Source: Streptomyces sp. Edi2
Lineage (GTDB): Bacteria > Actinomycetota > Actinomycetes > Streptomycetales > Streptomycetaceae
Reading direction: 5' to 3'
NCBI RefSeq assembly: GCF_040253635.1
Contig: NZ_JBEJGX010000003.1
Coordinates: 1,364,001 to 1,428,000, forward strand
DNA length: 64,000 nt
The translations under genes were made by a program, and so were the position numbers. The stretch's first letter is position 1. Each line of letters starts with the position of its first letter. Positions 46,012-55,971 of the stretch are shown piece after piece. The notes beneath the pieces were generated by a model. It did no database searches, was not told the origin of the DNA, and saw nothing but the letters and a program-made list of their open reading frames with translations.

Positions 46012-46445
46012 CTCCGCCGCGCGAGGGCGGCCCGCCGATGGGAGATCCGCCAGGCGCGGGCGGCGTCGTCTCGCGGTGCTGCTCGATCACCTCGGGTCGC
46101 CGCTGCTACAGCTGTTCGGCCGCCGTGGCGACCGATTCCTCGTCGGCGTCGGGCTGGTCCGCCAGGGTCCGATCGGTGAGGAGCACCGCGTCATCGAACC
46201 GCGCCCTGCGAGGGTGGCTCGCCGGAAGGCTGCACGCTCCTTGTGGGCGGCTTGCGCCTCGCGGGCCTCGGCGGCCCTCAGTTTCTCCTCGGCGGCCTGC
46301 TCACGGCGCTCGATCTCCGTCAGGAACGGACTGGTCGGCGGTGCGCTTCGCGGTGATGAACTCGGTCAGCGCCTCAGAGCTATCGAAGCCGAGTTCCCCG
46401 AGCAGCTTCTTGACGGCAGCACGTCCGCCTTGCATCTTCTCGCGG
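46012..46445 (-). pseudogene. Decayed prophage scaffold/capsid-assembly protein gene
   Basis: Pieces in several frames read AAVKKLLGELGFDSSEALTE, FLTEIERREQAAEEKLRAAE, then RFDDAVLLTDRTLADQPDAD and PPAPGGSPIGGPPS. This order (helical start, charged coiled coil, acidic end and Pro/Gly tail) matches actinophage scaffolding proteins. At least one stop and two frameshifts. It abuts the transposase fragment. Confidence 0.55.
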
Positions 46446-46915
46446 GGCCAGCAGCCGAGACAGAGCCTCTGCGAGACGGCACCGCCCGGTGTCCCGCTAT
46501 CGCCTTCGGGCTTGTTGGAGTCATCCTCCGGCGAGGCTCCGAGAATCGGGTAAAGCGGTCGTCCGTCACGGCGGTGCCCAGCCGGTGCGAGCGGATTGGG
46601 GAGCGAGGCACGTCATGCGTGAACCATCCACCGTTCTCCAGCGCCTCCGCGCCGAAGAACGGTGTAGTTTGCGTTCTGGTGTAGCTGTTTCCTCATGGAA
46701 CCGTCAGCCAGAACTGGCGCAGAAGCGGCATGCGCATGTTCGCCCTTCGCTTCCGGGGCCGCACCCGACAGTGACACCCGCAGGGCGGGCGGGCGGTCGC
46801 AACCGAACACCAACCATGTACCGGCTGCGCTTCCGTGGTCCCAACTGGCGGGCACAGACAGCCAGCATCGTCCCTGATCTGCAGGGCGGGATCGAACCTG
46901 CCGGTCTCCGCATCT
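46446..46915. other. Intergenic debris
   Basis: 470 nt between the prophage remnant and the hypothetical gene. No recognisable frames; lower GC than the genome average in places (46650-46720). Confidence 0.4.
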
Positions 46916-47707
46916 CTACGTCGTGGGCGCTTCCGATGAGCGGCACAACCTTGCCCGCGACTGTCCGGGCTCTGCGACCGAGGAAACGACACCGCTCACA
47001 TCAAGGAGGACCCAGTTTGCATGGCTCCACTTGCAAGCCGTGCTCGACACGAAGAAGCTCCCGAGCCAAAGGCAGTCGATGTGCGCAGGAACGTCCGGTG
47101 TTCCGCTGGGCAGAAAACGCTGGGCCAGCGGCATGCCGATATCCATATGCGAGACATCGGCCCAAATGAAGAGGTGTTGGCGCTTGCCGCTCGCCTTGAT
47201 CTTCAGCTTGCTGATCTTACTCTGCCCCGTAGCCGACGATAGAAAAGTATCGACGTAGGGCGTAATTGAATCAGCCGTAGATCGAGCAACCCCTGTGCCT
47301 AGGATGCTCGTGAAGATTCGACCAGCGACGTCGCCACTGTGCCTTATCTGACTCACGGCTTTGATACCGAGCGCCTGCAGGACAGCCAAGTCCTCAGCGT
47401 GCCGGGCTGATGCAGGTCCGAGACTCCAAACGTCACCGTCCTGCCCCGAGCGGTGACCAACGCGGGCGGCACCTCGGGCTTCTAGATCAACGAGCAGTTC
47501 GATCAGCCGATTCGATGCCCCCCTTCCGACGGATGCACGGTTCTGGAACTCAACGAGCCAACCACCAGTCAGGCCAGCATGCGGCTCACCGTTGTAGATG
47601 CGGTTAAGTTCCTTCCACATGGCCAACGCTCGTCCGTCTGTCGTGGAGGAGACTTCCAGCACGTCAGAAGGTGGAGCGCCTGGCTTCCCCAGCACGAAGT
47701 CGATCAC
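46916..47707 (-). CDS. Hypothetical protein, possibly the downstream part of a split gene
   Basis: 263 residues: VIDFVLGKPGAPPSDVLEVS, ALAMWKELNRIYNGEPHAGL, a middle with RLIELLVDLEARGAA, and a final GVVSSVAEPGQSRARLCRSS. No domain recognised, but it looks like genuine protein with lower GC than its neighbours, suggesting acquired DNA. GTG 47707 overlaps the stop of a 37-codon frame upstream; the two may once have been one gene. Confidence 0.55.
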   Translation of the reverse strand: MIDFVLGKPGAPPSDVLEVSSTTDGRALAMWKELNRIYNGEPHAGLTGGWLVEFQNRASVGRGASNRLIELLVDLEARGAARVGHRSGQDGDVWSLGPASARHAEDLAVLQALGIKAVSQIRHSGDVAGRIFTSILGTGVARSTADSITPYVDTFLSSATGQSKISKLKIKASGKRQHLFIWADVSHMDIGMPLAQRFLPSGTPDVPAHIDCLWLGSFFVSSTACKWSHANWVLLDVSGVVSSVAEPGQSRARLCRSSEAPTT

Positions 47708-47817
47708 CCCGGCTCGCTCTGATCATCGAAGGAGAGCGTCTCGGTTCCGAGCACCGAATTCACTACCGCAGCCGCAACCAGCTCGTCATACGCCGGCTGC
47801 ATTGTCTTCTTGGGCAT
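47704..47817 (-). CDS. 37-codon upstream frame of the hypothetical gene
   Basis: MPKKTMQPAYDELVAAAVVN, then SVLGTETLSFDDQSEPG and stop. The stop overlaps the next start (GTGA). Either a short coupled peptide or the N-terminus of the 46916-47707 protein separated by a single-base frameshift. The IS630 element begins 13 bp before its start. Confidence 0.45.
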   Translation of the reverse strand: MPKKTMQPAYDELVAAAVVNSVLGTETLSFDDQSEPG

Positions 47818-47830
47818 GGTCGGCAGACTA

Positions 47831-48987
47831 CTGAACTTGAATTCGTGATGTCGGTCAGCCATCCATGACCAAGCCGGTGCCGGCGAGACAGCCGTCGACC
47901 AGGTCAGGGCGACACTGGATCTGTTTGAGCCTGCGCTTCACGGCTATGGTGATCTGGCTCAGGTCAGCTGCGGCAAGGTTGCCGATGTCACGCTTGACGA
48001 GCGACCAGATGCCCTCCTGCGGGTTCAAGTCCGGTGCGTAGGAGGGCAGCTGGAAGACAGTGAGCCAATCGGCGTTCGCGGCGATGAAGTCTCTCAGTGG
48101 GGCCGTCAGGTGGATGCGCACGTTGTCCCAAACGAGCACGATCGGGCCGCCGAGCTGGATGCGGGCCCGGATGAGCAGGTCGCGGAAGTCGCGCCAGCCG
48201 AAGCCCATCGGCTGGTCCTTGCGGCCGTTGTACTCGCGGGTCGCGTAGAACATGCGGGCCCGCTCACCCTGCTTGTAGCAGGTCATGCCAGCCATCGACA
48301 CCCGCCCGGATCCCCGGCCCCGCACCCGCACCACCGGAGTCCGGCCGCTGCGGCCCCACGTCCTGGCGCGCGGCGGCATCATCGACTGGCCGGCCTCGTC
48401 CTCGAAGACGACCCAGCCGTCGCACGCCGCCGCGGTGCTCTTACCCGCGGCCATACCTCCTTCTTCCACAACTCCACCGCCTCGTCGTCGCGCTCGATGG
48501 CTCGCCGGGCCGGTTGCTGCCACGACCACCCGTGCCGCTTCAGCAGCCGCCAGGTGCCCTCCACCGTGTACGAGACGTGAAACAGCCGCCCGATCAGCGT
48601 CTTCACCCTCGCCAGCGTCCACCGCTGGTCCGCCCAGCCGTGGGCGAGCGGGCCACGCTCCAACTCGCGCTCCAGCCACGTCATTTGCTCCGGACCGAGT
48701 CTCGGGCGGCCGGGTGATCCCTTCGACAGGACTCCGGCCTCCCCGTGTCCGCGCCAGGCCCGGCGCCACCGCTCTAGCGACCGCTCGCTCACCCGCAATG
48801 CGGCCGCGATCTCCCGGTTCTTCTCCCCGCGCCCGAAGCGTTCCACGGCCTCCATCCGAATCCGCTCCCGCGCGGCCCTCCTGGCGTCGGTCAACCCGCC
48901 GCCCTGCGCGTATCTCACACCCCACGACTACCGGGGCCGACCGCCCACCGTCAGGCGAACAGGCCGACATCACCCAATCAAGTTCAG
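47831..48987. mobile_element. IS630-family insertion sequence (1157 bp)
   Basis: Bounded by TA on both sides (47829-47830 and 48988-48989), the IS630 target. Terminal inverted repeats start CTGAACTTGA at both ends, continuing with GTGATGTCGG after a short mismatch. It carries one frameshifted transposase. Confidence 0.9.
47855..48918 (-). pseudogene. IS630-family transposase, frameshifted
   Basis: First part (48379-48918): HTH (FGRGEKNREIAAALRVSERS) and winged helix (RVKTLIGRLFHVSYTVEGTW). Second part, another frame: DDE domain with WVVFEDEAGQS, PIVLVWDNVRIHL and YAPDLNPQEGIWSLVKRD, the glutamate of the triad. The switch occurs near 48437 after VWPRV. A one-base shift is enough, so either recent inactivation or programmed frameshifting. 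Confidence 0.85.
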
Positions 48988-49424
48988 TAGCCACCTGTCG
49001 GGCTGGGCGGTTCCTCACGGGGCCGTATCGGCAGTACCTCTGCACGGCCAGGGCACCGCCGGCTCACCCCTCGACCATCGGGAACCGCTCGCGCACGAAA
49101 CATCGCACCACCATGGCGACGCCAAGTGGCTTCCAACCCAGCTCTTAAAGAACGGCCTTTCCAACAAAGTTGTCAGGACCCTTTCCTTCAGCGTCAGCGC
49201 CCCCGGGCGGCCAGGCCGGACCGGGGCCAGAGCCCGACCGCCCTCGTGGTGAACGGCCCGCACCAGGCGCTGGAACTGGCGCAGGCGCAGACCAATCAAC
49301 ACCTCGATGAGTTCACAGCGTTGAGCGGTGATGACCTGCACAACCAGCCCAACGCAGCACAAACGCCCACGACGCCGACTGCTGCCAGGCGAGGAAGCGG
49401 ACAACGGAGAGCACCGCCGGGCCC
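48988..49424. other. Region between the IS630 element and a transposase remnant
   Basis: 437 nt with no recognisable gene. It contains partial reading frames of transposase-like composition but nothing that I can place. Confidence 0.4.
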
Positions 49425-49554
49425 CGCGTCGAGCACACCTTCGCCCGCATGAAGCACTAACAAGATCCTCCGCGACTACCGGCAGCGCGGCAACGGCCTC
49501 CGCCACGCCGCCCAGGCCATGGCTCACATGCGCAACCTTGCCCTCGCCGCATGA
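49425..49554 (+). pseudogene. C-terminal fragment of an IS5-type transposase
   Basis: RVEHTFARMKH, a stop and frameshift, then ILRDYRQRGNGLRHAAQAMA and HMRNLALAA. This is the C-terminus of the same transposase family as the fragment at 45788-46008, same strand. Confidence 0.75.
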
Positions 49555-49666
49555 ACAGGCCAGGCACAACCGCACCCCCTGGCCTGCCCACTCTCAACCT
49601 TCTGCAACACGCTTTAGCTGGATATCTCACCAGCGGCATTGCCGCGCGGCCGGAGGGACCGACTGA

Positions 49667-49828
49667 ATGCTCGTCACCACCCGTCGCCGGGACGCCGTCC
49701 TGACGGGTCCCGGCCAGCGACTGGTCACCGTCGGCCTGCTCACCGCCCTGGCCGCCGAACTCGGATACGCGATCGGGAAGTCCCTCGGATACCGCAGGCT
49801 TCCCGGTAGACCGGCTCAGCCGGGCTGA
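49667..49828 (+). CDS. Small uncharacterised protein (53 aa)
   Basis: MLVTTRRRDAVLTGPGQRLV, then TVGLLTALAAELGYAIGKSL and a basic end. ATG 49667 has GGAGGG 9 nt upstream. One possible short TM helix. May be a fragment; no family recognised. Confidence 0.35.
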   Translation: MLVTTRRRDAVLTGPGQRLVTVGLLTALAAELGYAIGKSLGYRRLPGRPAQPG

Positions 49829-49937
49829 CACCGGTGGCGCCCTCACACTCGCTTCTCAGCAGCGTGCACATCTGACTCACAGTCATCCAATGTCACGCTG
49901 ACGAGTACGATCGCTGCAACAGAACCGGGGAGATTCG

Positions 49938-50816
49938 ATGTCCACTATCGTCGTGGTGCACGGCATAGGAAAGCAGTACTCAGGCGCCAACTCTCTGCAC
50001 GGCCCGGTCTCTGCTGCACTCCTGGACGGGCTTAACCGTGCTGGGGTCACAGAGGTGAAGCCGGACAGCGTTCACGTTGCCTTCTATGGCCATCTGTTCC
50101 GCTCGCCAGGTACCGCACCAACAAAGGGCAACCTAGCCTACACGCATCGGGATGTGACCGAGCCGTTCGAGATCGAATTGCTCATCCGCTGGTGGACGGA
50201 GGCACATCGCGTCGAGCCGGACCGCGTACCACCACCTGTGGCAACGGGAACCAATAAGGCGACGACGCCGCAGACTGTGCAGCGTGCCCTGTACGCGCTC
50301 AGTCGCTCCCACTTCCTTGCACGCGCTGCCGACCGCTTCCTCATCGGCATGCTCAAGCAGCTCCGCCTCTATCTCACGACACCCGATGTCCGAGAGCGCG
50401 TACAGGCTGAGATCGCCGCCGCAGTCACACCAGACACCCGCGTGATCGTAGGCCACTCCCTCGGCTCAATCGTCTCTTACGAAGCACTATGCGCCCATCC
50501 AGAGTGGCCGATCCACACTTTCGTTACCCTCGGCTCGCCCTTGGGCATTCCGAACCTCGTCTTCGACCGCTTGCTGCCCAAGCCGCGTTTGGGCAAGGGA
50601 AGTTGGCCGGGGAACGTGAGAGCATGGACCAATCTGTGCGACCGACACGACGTTGTCGCCCTCACCAAGCGTCTTGCTCCGCTCTTCAGCGACGGCGAGA
50701 ACGTCATTCGAGATGTAGTCATCGAAAACGGCTGGCAGGCCCACGCCATCGAATCCCACCTCACCGCCGCAGAGACAGGCGAAGCAATCTCCGAGGGCCT
50801 GCGGATGGCCCCATGA
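49938..50816 (+). CDS. Alpha/beta-hydrolase of a caspase-STAND conflict pair
   Basis: 292-residue alpha/beta-hydrolase. An oxyanion-type HG near the start (VVVHGIGKQYSGA), nucleophile elbow GHSLGS with Ser174, an acid candidate near Asp235/Asp238 (CDRHDVVAL) and His274 (AIESHL). No signal peptide, so cytosolic. Its stop overlaps the ATG of the caspase-STAND gene (ATGA), implying a fixed stoichiometry or shared function. Could be a lipase/esterase effector or a protease-like partner. GGGGAG lies 5 nt before ATG 49938. Confidence 0.82.
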   Translation: MSTIVVVHGIGKQYSGANSLHGPVSAALLDGLNRAGVTEVKPDSVHVAFYGHLFRSPGTAPTKGNLAYTHRDVTEPFEIELLIRWWTEAHRVEPDRVPPPVATGTNKATTPQTVQRALYALSRSHFLARAADRFLIGMLKQLRLYLTTPDVRERVQAEIAAAVTPDTRVIVGHSLGSIVSYEALCAHPEWPIHTFVTLGSPLGIPNLVFDRLLPKPRLGKGSWPGNVRAWTNLCDRHDVVALTKRLAPLFSDGENVIRDVVIENGWQAHAIESHLTAAETGEAISEGLRMAP

Positions 50817-53800
50817 CCCAAGTTAGACCAGCCGCGGTCCAGCGTACGCTCCTCGTCGGCGGCACAGCACGTTACGACCATCATCCAGAACTCCCACGAG
50901 TGCGCACGGATATCGATGTCGTCAGCAGCATTTTCGGATTGCTCGGCTACGAAACCGAGCACCGGCTGTTGGACAAGACATGTGAGGGCTTCCGCGCCGG
51001 GCTCTCCCACTGGGCCGGGGCTGAGGACCGGGCAGAGGACGCTCTGGTCCTCTACTACAGCGGCCACGGGGACCGTGATCACGAACGCCACTACCTGCTG
51101 TGCCGGGACAGTCGTAGTGACCGCCTTGCCGGCACCGCCCTGGCCACCGAGGATGTAGTCCGGATCATCAGCGAGAGCGGGATTCAGCGACTCTTGCTGA
51201 TCATCGATACCTGTTACGCCGGGCAGGGCAGCGTCGACGCTGCACGCGCCCTGGCCAGGGACCTCGGCGTCCGGCTCAGCACCACCCGCGCCGCCGACGA
51301 ACACCGACTCACTGCCTTCTCCGTGATCGCAGCCGCCCGCCCCCATGAACTAGCCGAAGATGGCGCCTTTACGTATGCCCTCCGGGCAGCGATCAGCGAC
51401 CCCGCCCTCGGTGGGCACCGCCAGCCCAAGCTCTATCTGGAGCAAGTCGTAGACCGAGTCAACGAAGTCCTCGCCGAGCGCAGCCCATATCAGCATGCCG
51501 CCTTGGGGACTTTGCCAAGTGGCGAAGGCTTCTCCTTCATCCCTAACCCTCGCTACACCCCGGATGTACCGGACGAGGGCATGGACCTCGCCGAACAACG
51601 TATGTGGGTCAGCCCGGAAGGACGCCGACGCCGCGAAGAACTACTCACCCACTTCGAACCCCGTGGTCGCGGTACGGACGCCTACACAGGGACCACGGGC
51701 TCCTACTTCACCGGACGTTCAGCAGCGCTGACCGAACTGACCGACTGGCTAGACAGCCGGTCGCGAAAGCTCGGCCGCTGCTCGATGGTGACCGGGCGAG
51801 GCGGAGTCGGCAAGTCCTCGCTCCTCGGACGCCTGATACTCCTCGCCGATCCCTTGCTGCGGGCGACCCTGCCAGACATCGATCACGATGCAAGGCCGCC
51901 CCAGCAGCGCGTGCACGCCGCAGTACACGCGCGGCACAAGCTCCTCGAAGACCTCACCACAGGCATCGCCGACGCAGCTGGCCTGTCCGAGACCGACCCG
52001 GAACGGCTCGTTGCCGCGCTCGCCAGCCGAACCGAACCCCTGGTCGTCGTCGTCGATGCCCTGGACGAGGCTGGGACGGCAACCGGCGATGCCGAACCCC
52101 ACCGCATTGCGGCAGCCCTGCTTGGTCCGCTCTCCCAACTTCCCTGCGTCCGCCTGCTCGTCGGCGCCCGGCCACATATGCAAGATGCCCTTGGCAGTGA
52201 GTTCGCCTGCCTAGACCTTGATGAACCACGCTGGACTGGAGAGCGGGACATCGAAGAATACGCTCGGCGGCTGCTCCTTGCCCCCGACGGCCCCGGCAGT
52301 GTCGGCATCTACACCGATGCCACGGCGGAACCGGTGGCCTGCGCCATCTCGTCACGTGCCGACCGAAACTACCTGGTCGCCCGCCTCATCGCCCGACCAC
52401 TCGCCCACCGCACACAGCCAGTCGACACAAGCGTTCCAGACTGGGAGGAAGAACTCCCTGGGCTTAGCGCGATCCCGAACGGTCCAGCGGGCCCTGCATT
52501 CCGCTGGGCACTGCACGAGCAGTTGCAGGCCCTTGAGGCCCGAGGCCGTGCCCTCCTGACGGCCCTGGCCCACGCCGAGGGCTCCGGGCTCCCTGCGGGC
52601 GATGTCTGGCGCGCAACCGCTTCCGCGTTCACTGGCGACGAAGTCACGGCCCAAGACATTCGCTGGATCCTGGAATCGGCGAGTGCGCACATCGTCGAAG
52701 ACCAGGACGTCGGCCCGGATGGCCAGGCACGCTCCGTCTACCGCCTCTATCACGAGTCATACGCGGAGGAACTCCGGACCGCTACCGGGCCTGGAGCAGC
52801 CAAACGTATCGCTGCTGCGCTATTGACGACCGTACCCGTCGTCCCTGGTACCCAGTCATACGCATGGCCGGACGCAGATCCGTACATACGGGCACATCTG
52901 GCCAGCCATGCCGCCGGTGACGCCCTGCTCGACGGCCTTGTCCTCGATCCAGCCTACTTGCTAGTAGCCGAGCCGTCGGCCCTGCACCGGGCGCTACGGC
53001 ATGTCCGAAGTGCCGAGGCACAGGCCGCCCGCGCCGCGTACGAGCGCTGTTCGCCCGTGCTGGTGGAAAACACCGTTACTTCGCCAGCAGCCCAACTACA
53101 TATCTCCGCGGTACAGTCCGGCGCACATGCCCTTGCCGAGGCAGTACGGCTACGCTTTCCCGATCTCCCCTGGGACACGTTGTGGGCCGAGGTACCGACG
53201 CGTCCCTACCCCTTCCGAGCCATCGGCGCCTTCTCTACCCCCTTGAGGGATGCCAAGGTCCTGGATGTCGCCGGCACAAAGGTGCTGGCCACAGTCCAAG
53301 CCTCGGGTCGGCTCGAACTGTGGGACTTCGACACGGGAGTACGCCATGGGCATCTACCTCCCCCAGCCTTGCCCCGAGTCCTGGCACTCGCAGCTTGCGA
53401 AGAGTCGCTCGCGCCCTGGCTGCTCGCCCACTCCGGACACGGCAACGAATGGGACAGCGCCGTTGAGGTGTTCGACGTCCGGACACAGCGCCGACTCGGT
53501 GCTCCCGTAGAGACCAGAGCGGCGCAGTGCGCGCTAGCCGAAGTCGAAGGCACTTGCGTGATCGGACTGATGGCAAGCGACGGGACGGTGCAACTGATCG
53601 ACGCAGGCACGGGTTCAGTCCTGGCCCGACTGACCTCTCGAATGCGGGCCTCCGATCAAGAGCGTCGTGAGAGGGACTCCACCACGATTCTGTTCGCTGG
53701 TCTGCGCCATCCACAGCAGCTGGCCATGGGGGTGGCTGACGGCCGCTTGGTCGTGGCGGCGGCTGTGGGAGTGGGGCGGGCTGCGCCCGGGCGTTCAGGC

Positions 53801-55231
53801 CGCGCGGAGCTTGCAACATGGTCCGTAGATCCGGGACAGGGCTGGCGCGTCTGCAACGGGCACCATTACCGGTTGACGGGTAGGAACGTGGCGGCGCTAG
53901 CCGTACGCCGAGGCCACATCCTCGTATCGTCGGAGGGGCGGCCCCGGATCACCGGACGAGCGCAAACAGTTATCCAGCAGGGAAAGGTGACGGAGTGGTT
54001 TTACCGTCGCGGTATGGGGCCCTCAGCGCTAGTGATGACGGATAGTGGCTCATACCGCGTATGGGCCCAGCACTCATACGTCAGGGTGACGGATACCACT
54101 GGCAGAGAGAGCAACTGGCTCGGAACCGAGTTGTCCGCATCGGCACAGGTCACGGTGATTCCCCACAACTCGGCGCGCACCGACCTTCTGACGTGGCGCG
54201 CCCAGGCCAGTTCCGTCCAGGTCAGAAACTTGCCTTTGGAAGTGGGAGAAGGACCGAGGGAACGCCGATCCGATTCTGTCGACGCCAGGTATAGCCGCTT
54301 GGTCGTGGGAGAGATCTCCGGTAAGCCCGTCCTCGCGCGGTGCGACTCTACCAAGCGGCCCCGTCTGCTCGATCCAGTCACTGGACAAGTGACCTCAGTC
54401 TTCAACTGCGGTCTTCTAGAAGAAATGCGCCTGCAGGACATGTCCTACTGCGGTGCGCCGGGAGCACCGATCGTCGCGTACCGATGGCTACGACGATGGA
54501 GGGCTCCGCACTGGGTGCGGGTATTCGAGGGAAGTTCATCCCGCAGCGTCCGTCTGGGCGGTGGCTTCCTCAAGCCCATCACAGAAATGCAGGTAACGTC
54601 ATTCGACGGACGTCCACTGCTCATCGGCCTGTCCTCTGATGGGCTCACAGCCTGGAATCTCCACGGCACCCCTGAGGGACACATAGCTGCCTCCCGGTGC
54701 CGCAGCCTCCGGACACTGGCGGTGGAAGGGAAGGCACTGCTCTCGGTAGTGGACATCGAAGAGCAGGCCATCAGAATCTTCAATCTGCCGAACTTCGTTC
54801 AGCTCGCGAAGGCCCACATCAGTTCCACCCAGCTTGCGGGCATCTCTCTCGCAATGAATCCCTACGACTCGTCATACGTCCATGACCTGGCGGTGTGGAA
54901 TGGATCAGCGGTCGCGGGGTTCGTGGACCGGGCCGGCTGGGTCCACGTCGCCTCCGTCTTGGATGCTTCGTTTAAGTGGAGTTGGAAGGTGCCGCAGACC
55001 CAACCGGTCACCCACCTCGCACTCACGACAGTCGGAGAGAGCGGCGCCGCGATCGTGTGCACGAGCGACGGCTCGGTCGTGCTCGTGGAGGCAGGCTCAG
55101 ATCGTCTGCTGTGCCAAGTGCAGCTCGGCGTCGCGGTCCGAGCGATCACAGTCATCAGCGAAGGGGTAGTGGGGCTCGTCACTGATGGCGGGCTCTTCTG
55201 CCTCCGCCTCACGCCTGACTCGTCAACCTGA
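50813..55231 (+). CDS. Caspase-like peptidase-STAND NTPase-beta-propeller protein
   Basis: 1472 residues with an NLR-like order. 1: C14 caspase/metacaspase domain (10-245), catalytic His85 in YYSGHGD and Cys134 in IIDTCYAG. 2: STAND/NACHT-type P-loop NTPase, Walker A GRGGVGKSS (328-336) and Walker B VVVVDALDEA (411-420), followed by winged-helix and helical parts to about 790. 3: about 670 residues of WD40-like beta-propeller repeats (for example LATVQASGRLELWDFDTG; GLMASDGTVQLIDAGTG). No signal or TM helix. In the known biology of such proteins the propeller senses a trigger, the NTPase oligomerises and the caspase executes. Translationally coupled to the hydrolase. Defence role inferred. 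Confidence 0.9.
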   Translation: MTQVRPAAVQRTLLVGGTARYDHHPELPRVRTDIDVVSSIFGLLGYETEHRLLDKTCEGFRAGLSHWAGAEDRAEDALVLYYSGHGDRDHERHYLLCRDSRSDRLAGTALATEDVVRIISESGIQRLLLIIDTCYAGQGSVDAARALARDLGVRLSTTRAADEHRLTAFSVIAAARPHELAEDGAFTYALRAAISDPALGGHRQPKLYLEQVVDRVNEVLAERSPYQHAALGTLPSGEGFSFIPNPRYTPDVPDEGMDLAEQRMWVSPEGRRRREELLTHFEPRGRGTDAYTGTTGSYFTGRSAALTELTDWLDSRSRKLGRCSMVTGRGGVGKSSLLGRLILLADPLLRATLPDIDHDARPPQQRVHAAVHARHKLLEDLTTGIADAAGLSETDPERLVAALASRTEPLVVVVDALDEAGTATGDAEPHRIAAALLGPLSQLPCVRLLVGARPHMQDALGSEFACLDLDEPRWTGERDIEEYARRLLLAPDGPGSVGIYTDATAEPVACAISSRADRNYLVARLIARPLAHRTQPVDTSVPDWEEELPGLSAIPNGPAGPAFRWALHEQLQALEARGRALLTALAHAEGSGLPAGDVWRATASAFTGDEVTAQDIRWILESASAHIVEDQDVGPDGQARSVYRLYHESYAEELRTATGPGAAKRIAAALLTTVPVVPGTQSYAWPDADPYIRAHLASHAAGDALLDGLVLDPAYLLVAEPSALHRALRHVRSAEAQAARAAYERCSPVLVENTVTSPAAQLHISAVQSGAHALAEAVRLRFPDLPWDTLWAEVPTRPYPFRAIGAFSTPLRDAKVLDVAGTKVLATVQASGRLELWDFDTGVRHGHLPPPALPRVLALAACEESLAPWLLAHSGHGNEWDSAVEVFDVRTQRRLGAPVETRAAQCALAEVEGTCVIGLMASDGTVQLIDAGTGSVLARLTSRMRASDQERRERDSTTILFAGLRHPQQLAMGVADGRLVVAAAVGVGRAAPGRSGRAELATWSVDPGQGWRVCNGHHYRLTGRNVAALAVRRGHILVSSEGRPRITGRAQTVIQQGKVTEWFYRRGMGPSALVMTDSGSYRVWAQHSYVRVTDTTGRESNWLGTELSASAQVTVIPHNSARTDLLTWRAQASSVQVRNLPLEVGEGPRERRSDSVDARYSRLVVGEISGKPVLARCDSTKRPRLLDPVTGQVTSVFNCGLLEEMRLQDMSYCGAPGAPIVAYRWLRRWRAPHWVRVFEGSSSRSVRLGGGFLKPITEMQVTSFDGRPLLIGLSSDGLTAWNLHGTPEGHIAASRCRSLRTLAVEGKALLSVVDIEEQAIRIFNLPNFVQLAKAHISSTQLAGISLAMNPYDSSYVHDLAVWNGSAVAGFVDRAGWVHVASVLDASFKWSWKVPQTQPVTHLALTTVGESGAAIVCTSDGSVVLVEAGSDRLLCQVQLGVAVRAITVISEGVVGLVTDGGLFCLRLTPDSST

Positions 55232-55799
55232 GGGCCAGCAGAACTATCGATCGTAGTCTTCCGTGGTGCGCAGTGTGACTCGTAGCGCCGTCTCTCAGAA
55301 GGCAGAGTCGTTCGAACTCTCGATCCATGGCACGCGAGCCGGCGCATACCGCTGCAGGGTACGAGCCGCGGGAGCGAATCCGTGGGTTACTTCGATGAGA
55401 GCGGTGCTCTCTAATCGGTGGCACTCTCCGGCGGGCCGGGCCCTCAAGTAGACGGGCTGTGGCTTCAACGCCGTCGCTGACCAGGTTCGTGGTGTTGATC
55501 AATTCCACATTGGCGGATGGGTCACCATGGGCAAGGTCCGGCGTCAAGCGATCTCGTTCTCCGACTTGACGGCGCACGTTGACGGCAATCGCCTCCCGGC
55601 ACAGCCTGGCATGCTCACTGCGAGCACGGCAGTAGCTGTCGCCATCTACTCGTCGGCACGTTCGCGCTCCGGTGTAGCCAGTTCGATGCCCCGTACGCGT
55701 CGGAGCCAGAGCGAACAGCGACGCACCAGCAATGCCGCAGGGCTCCCATGCCTCAGTCAAGAGAGCAGTGAGGCCACCGTCGCCGACAATGAAGATGCC
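55232..55799. other. Intergenic debris after the caspase-STAND gene
   Basis: 568 nt. Frames on both strands are short of convincing domains; no RNA gene found. The right end grades into an epoxide hydrolase remnant. Confidence 0.4.
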
Positions 55800-55962
55800 C
55801 GGCCGAACTGCAGGTGCCACTGCGGTACAGAGCGGAGCGGACGGAGAACATCGTGCGCTGGACGGAGTTCGGGCGGGGCGGGCACTTCGCGGCCATGGAG
55901 GAGCTGGACCTCTGGTGGAGGACGTACGGGCGTTCTTCCGGCAGCTGCGCGAGAAGGGCTGA
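55800..55962 (+). pseudogene. C-terminal remnant of an epoxide hydrolase
   Basis: RAERTENIVRWTEFGRGGHF, then AAMEELDL in one frame and LVEDVRAFFRQLREKG in the next. The text WTExxRGGHFAAMEEPxLLVEDVRAFFR is typical of bacterial epoxide hydrolase C-termini, including the catalytic His (GGHF). Only about 50 residues remain and a frameshift splits them. Confidence 0.72.
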
Positions 55963-55971
55963 GCCGTCATC

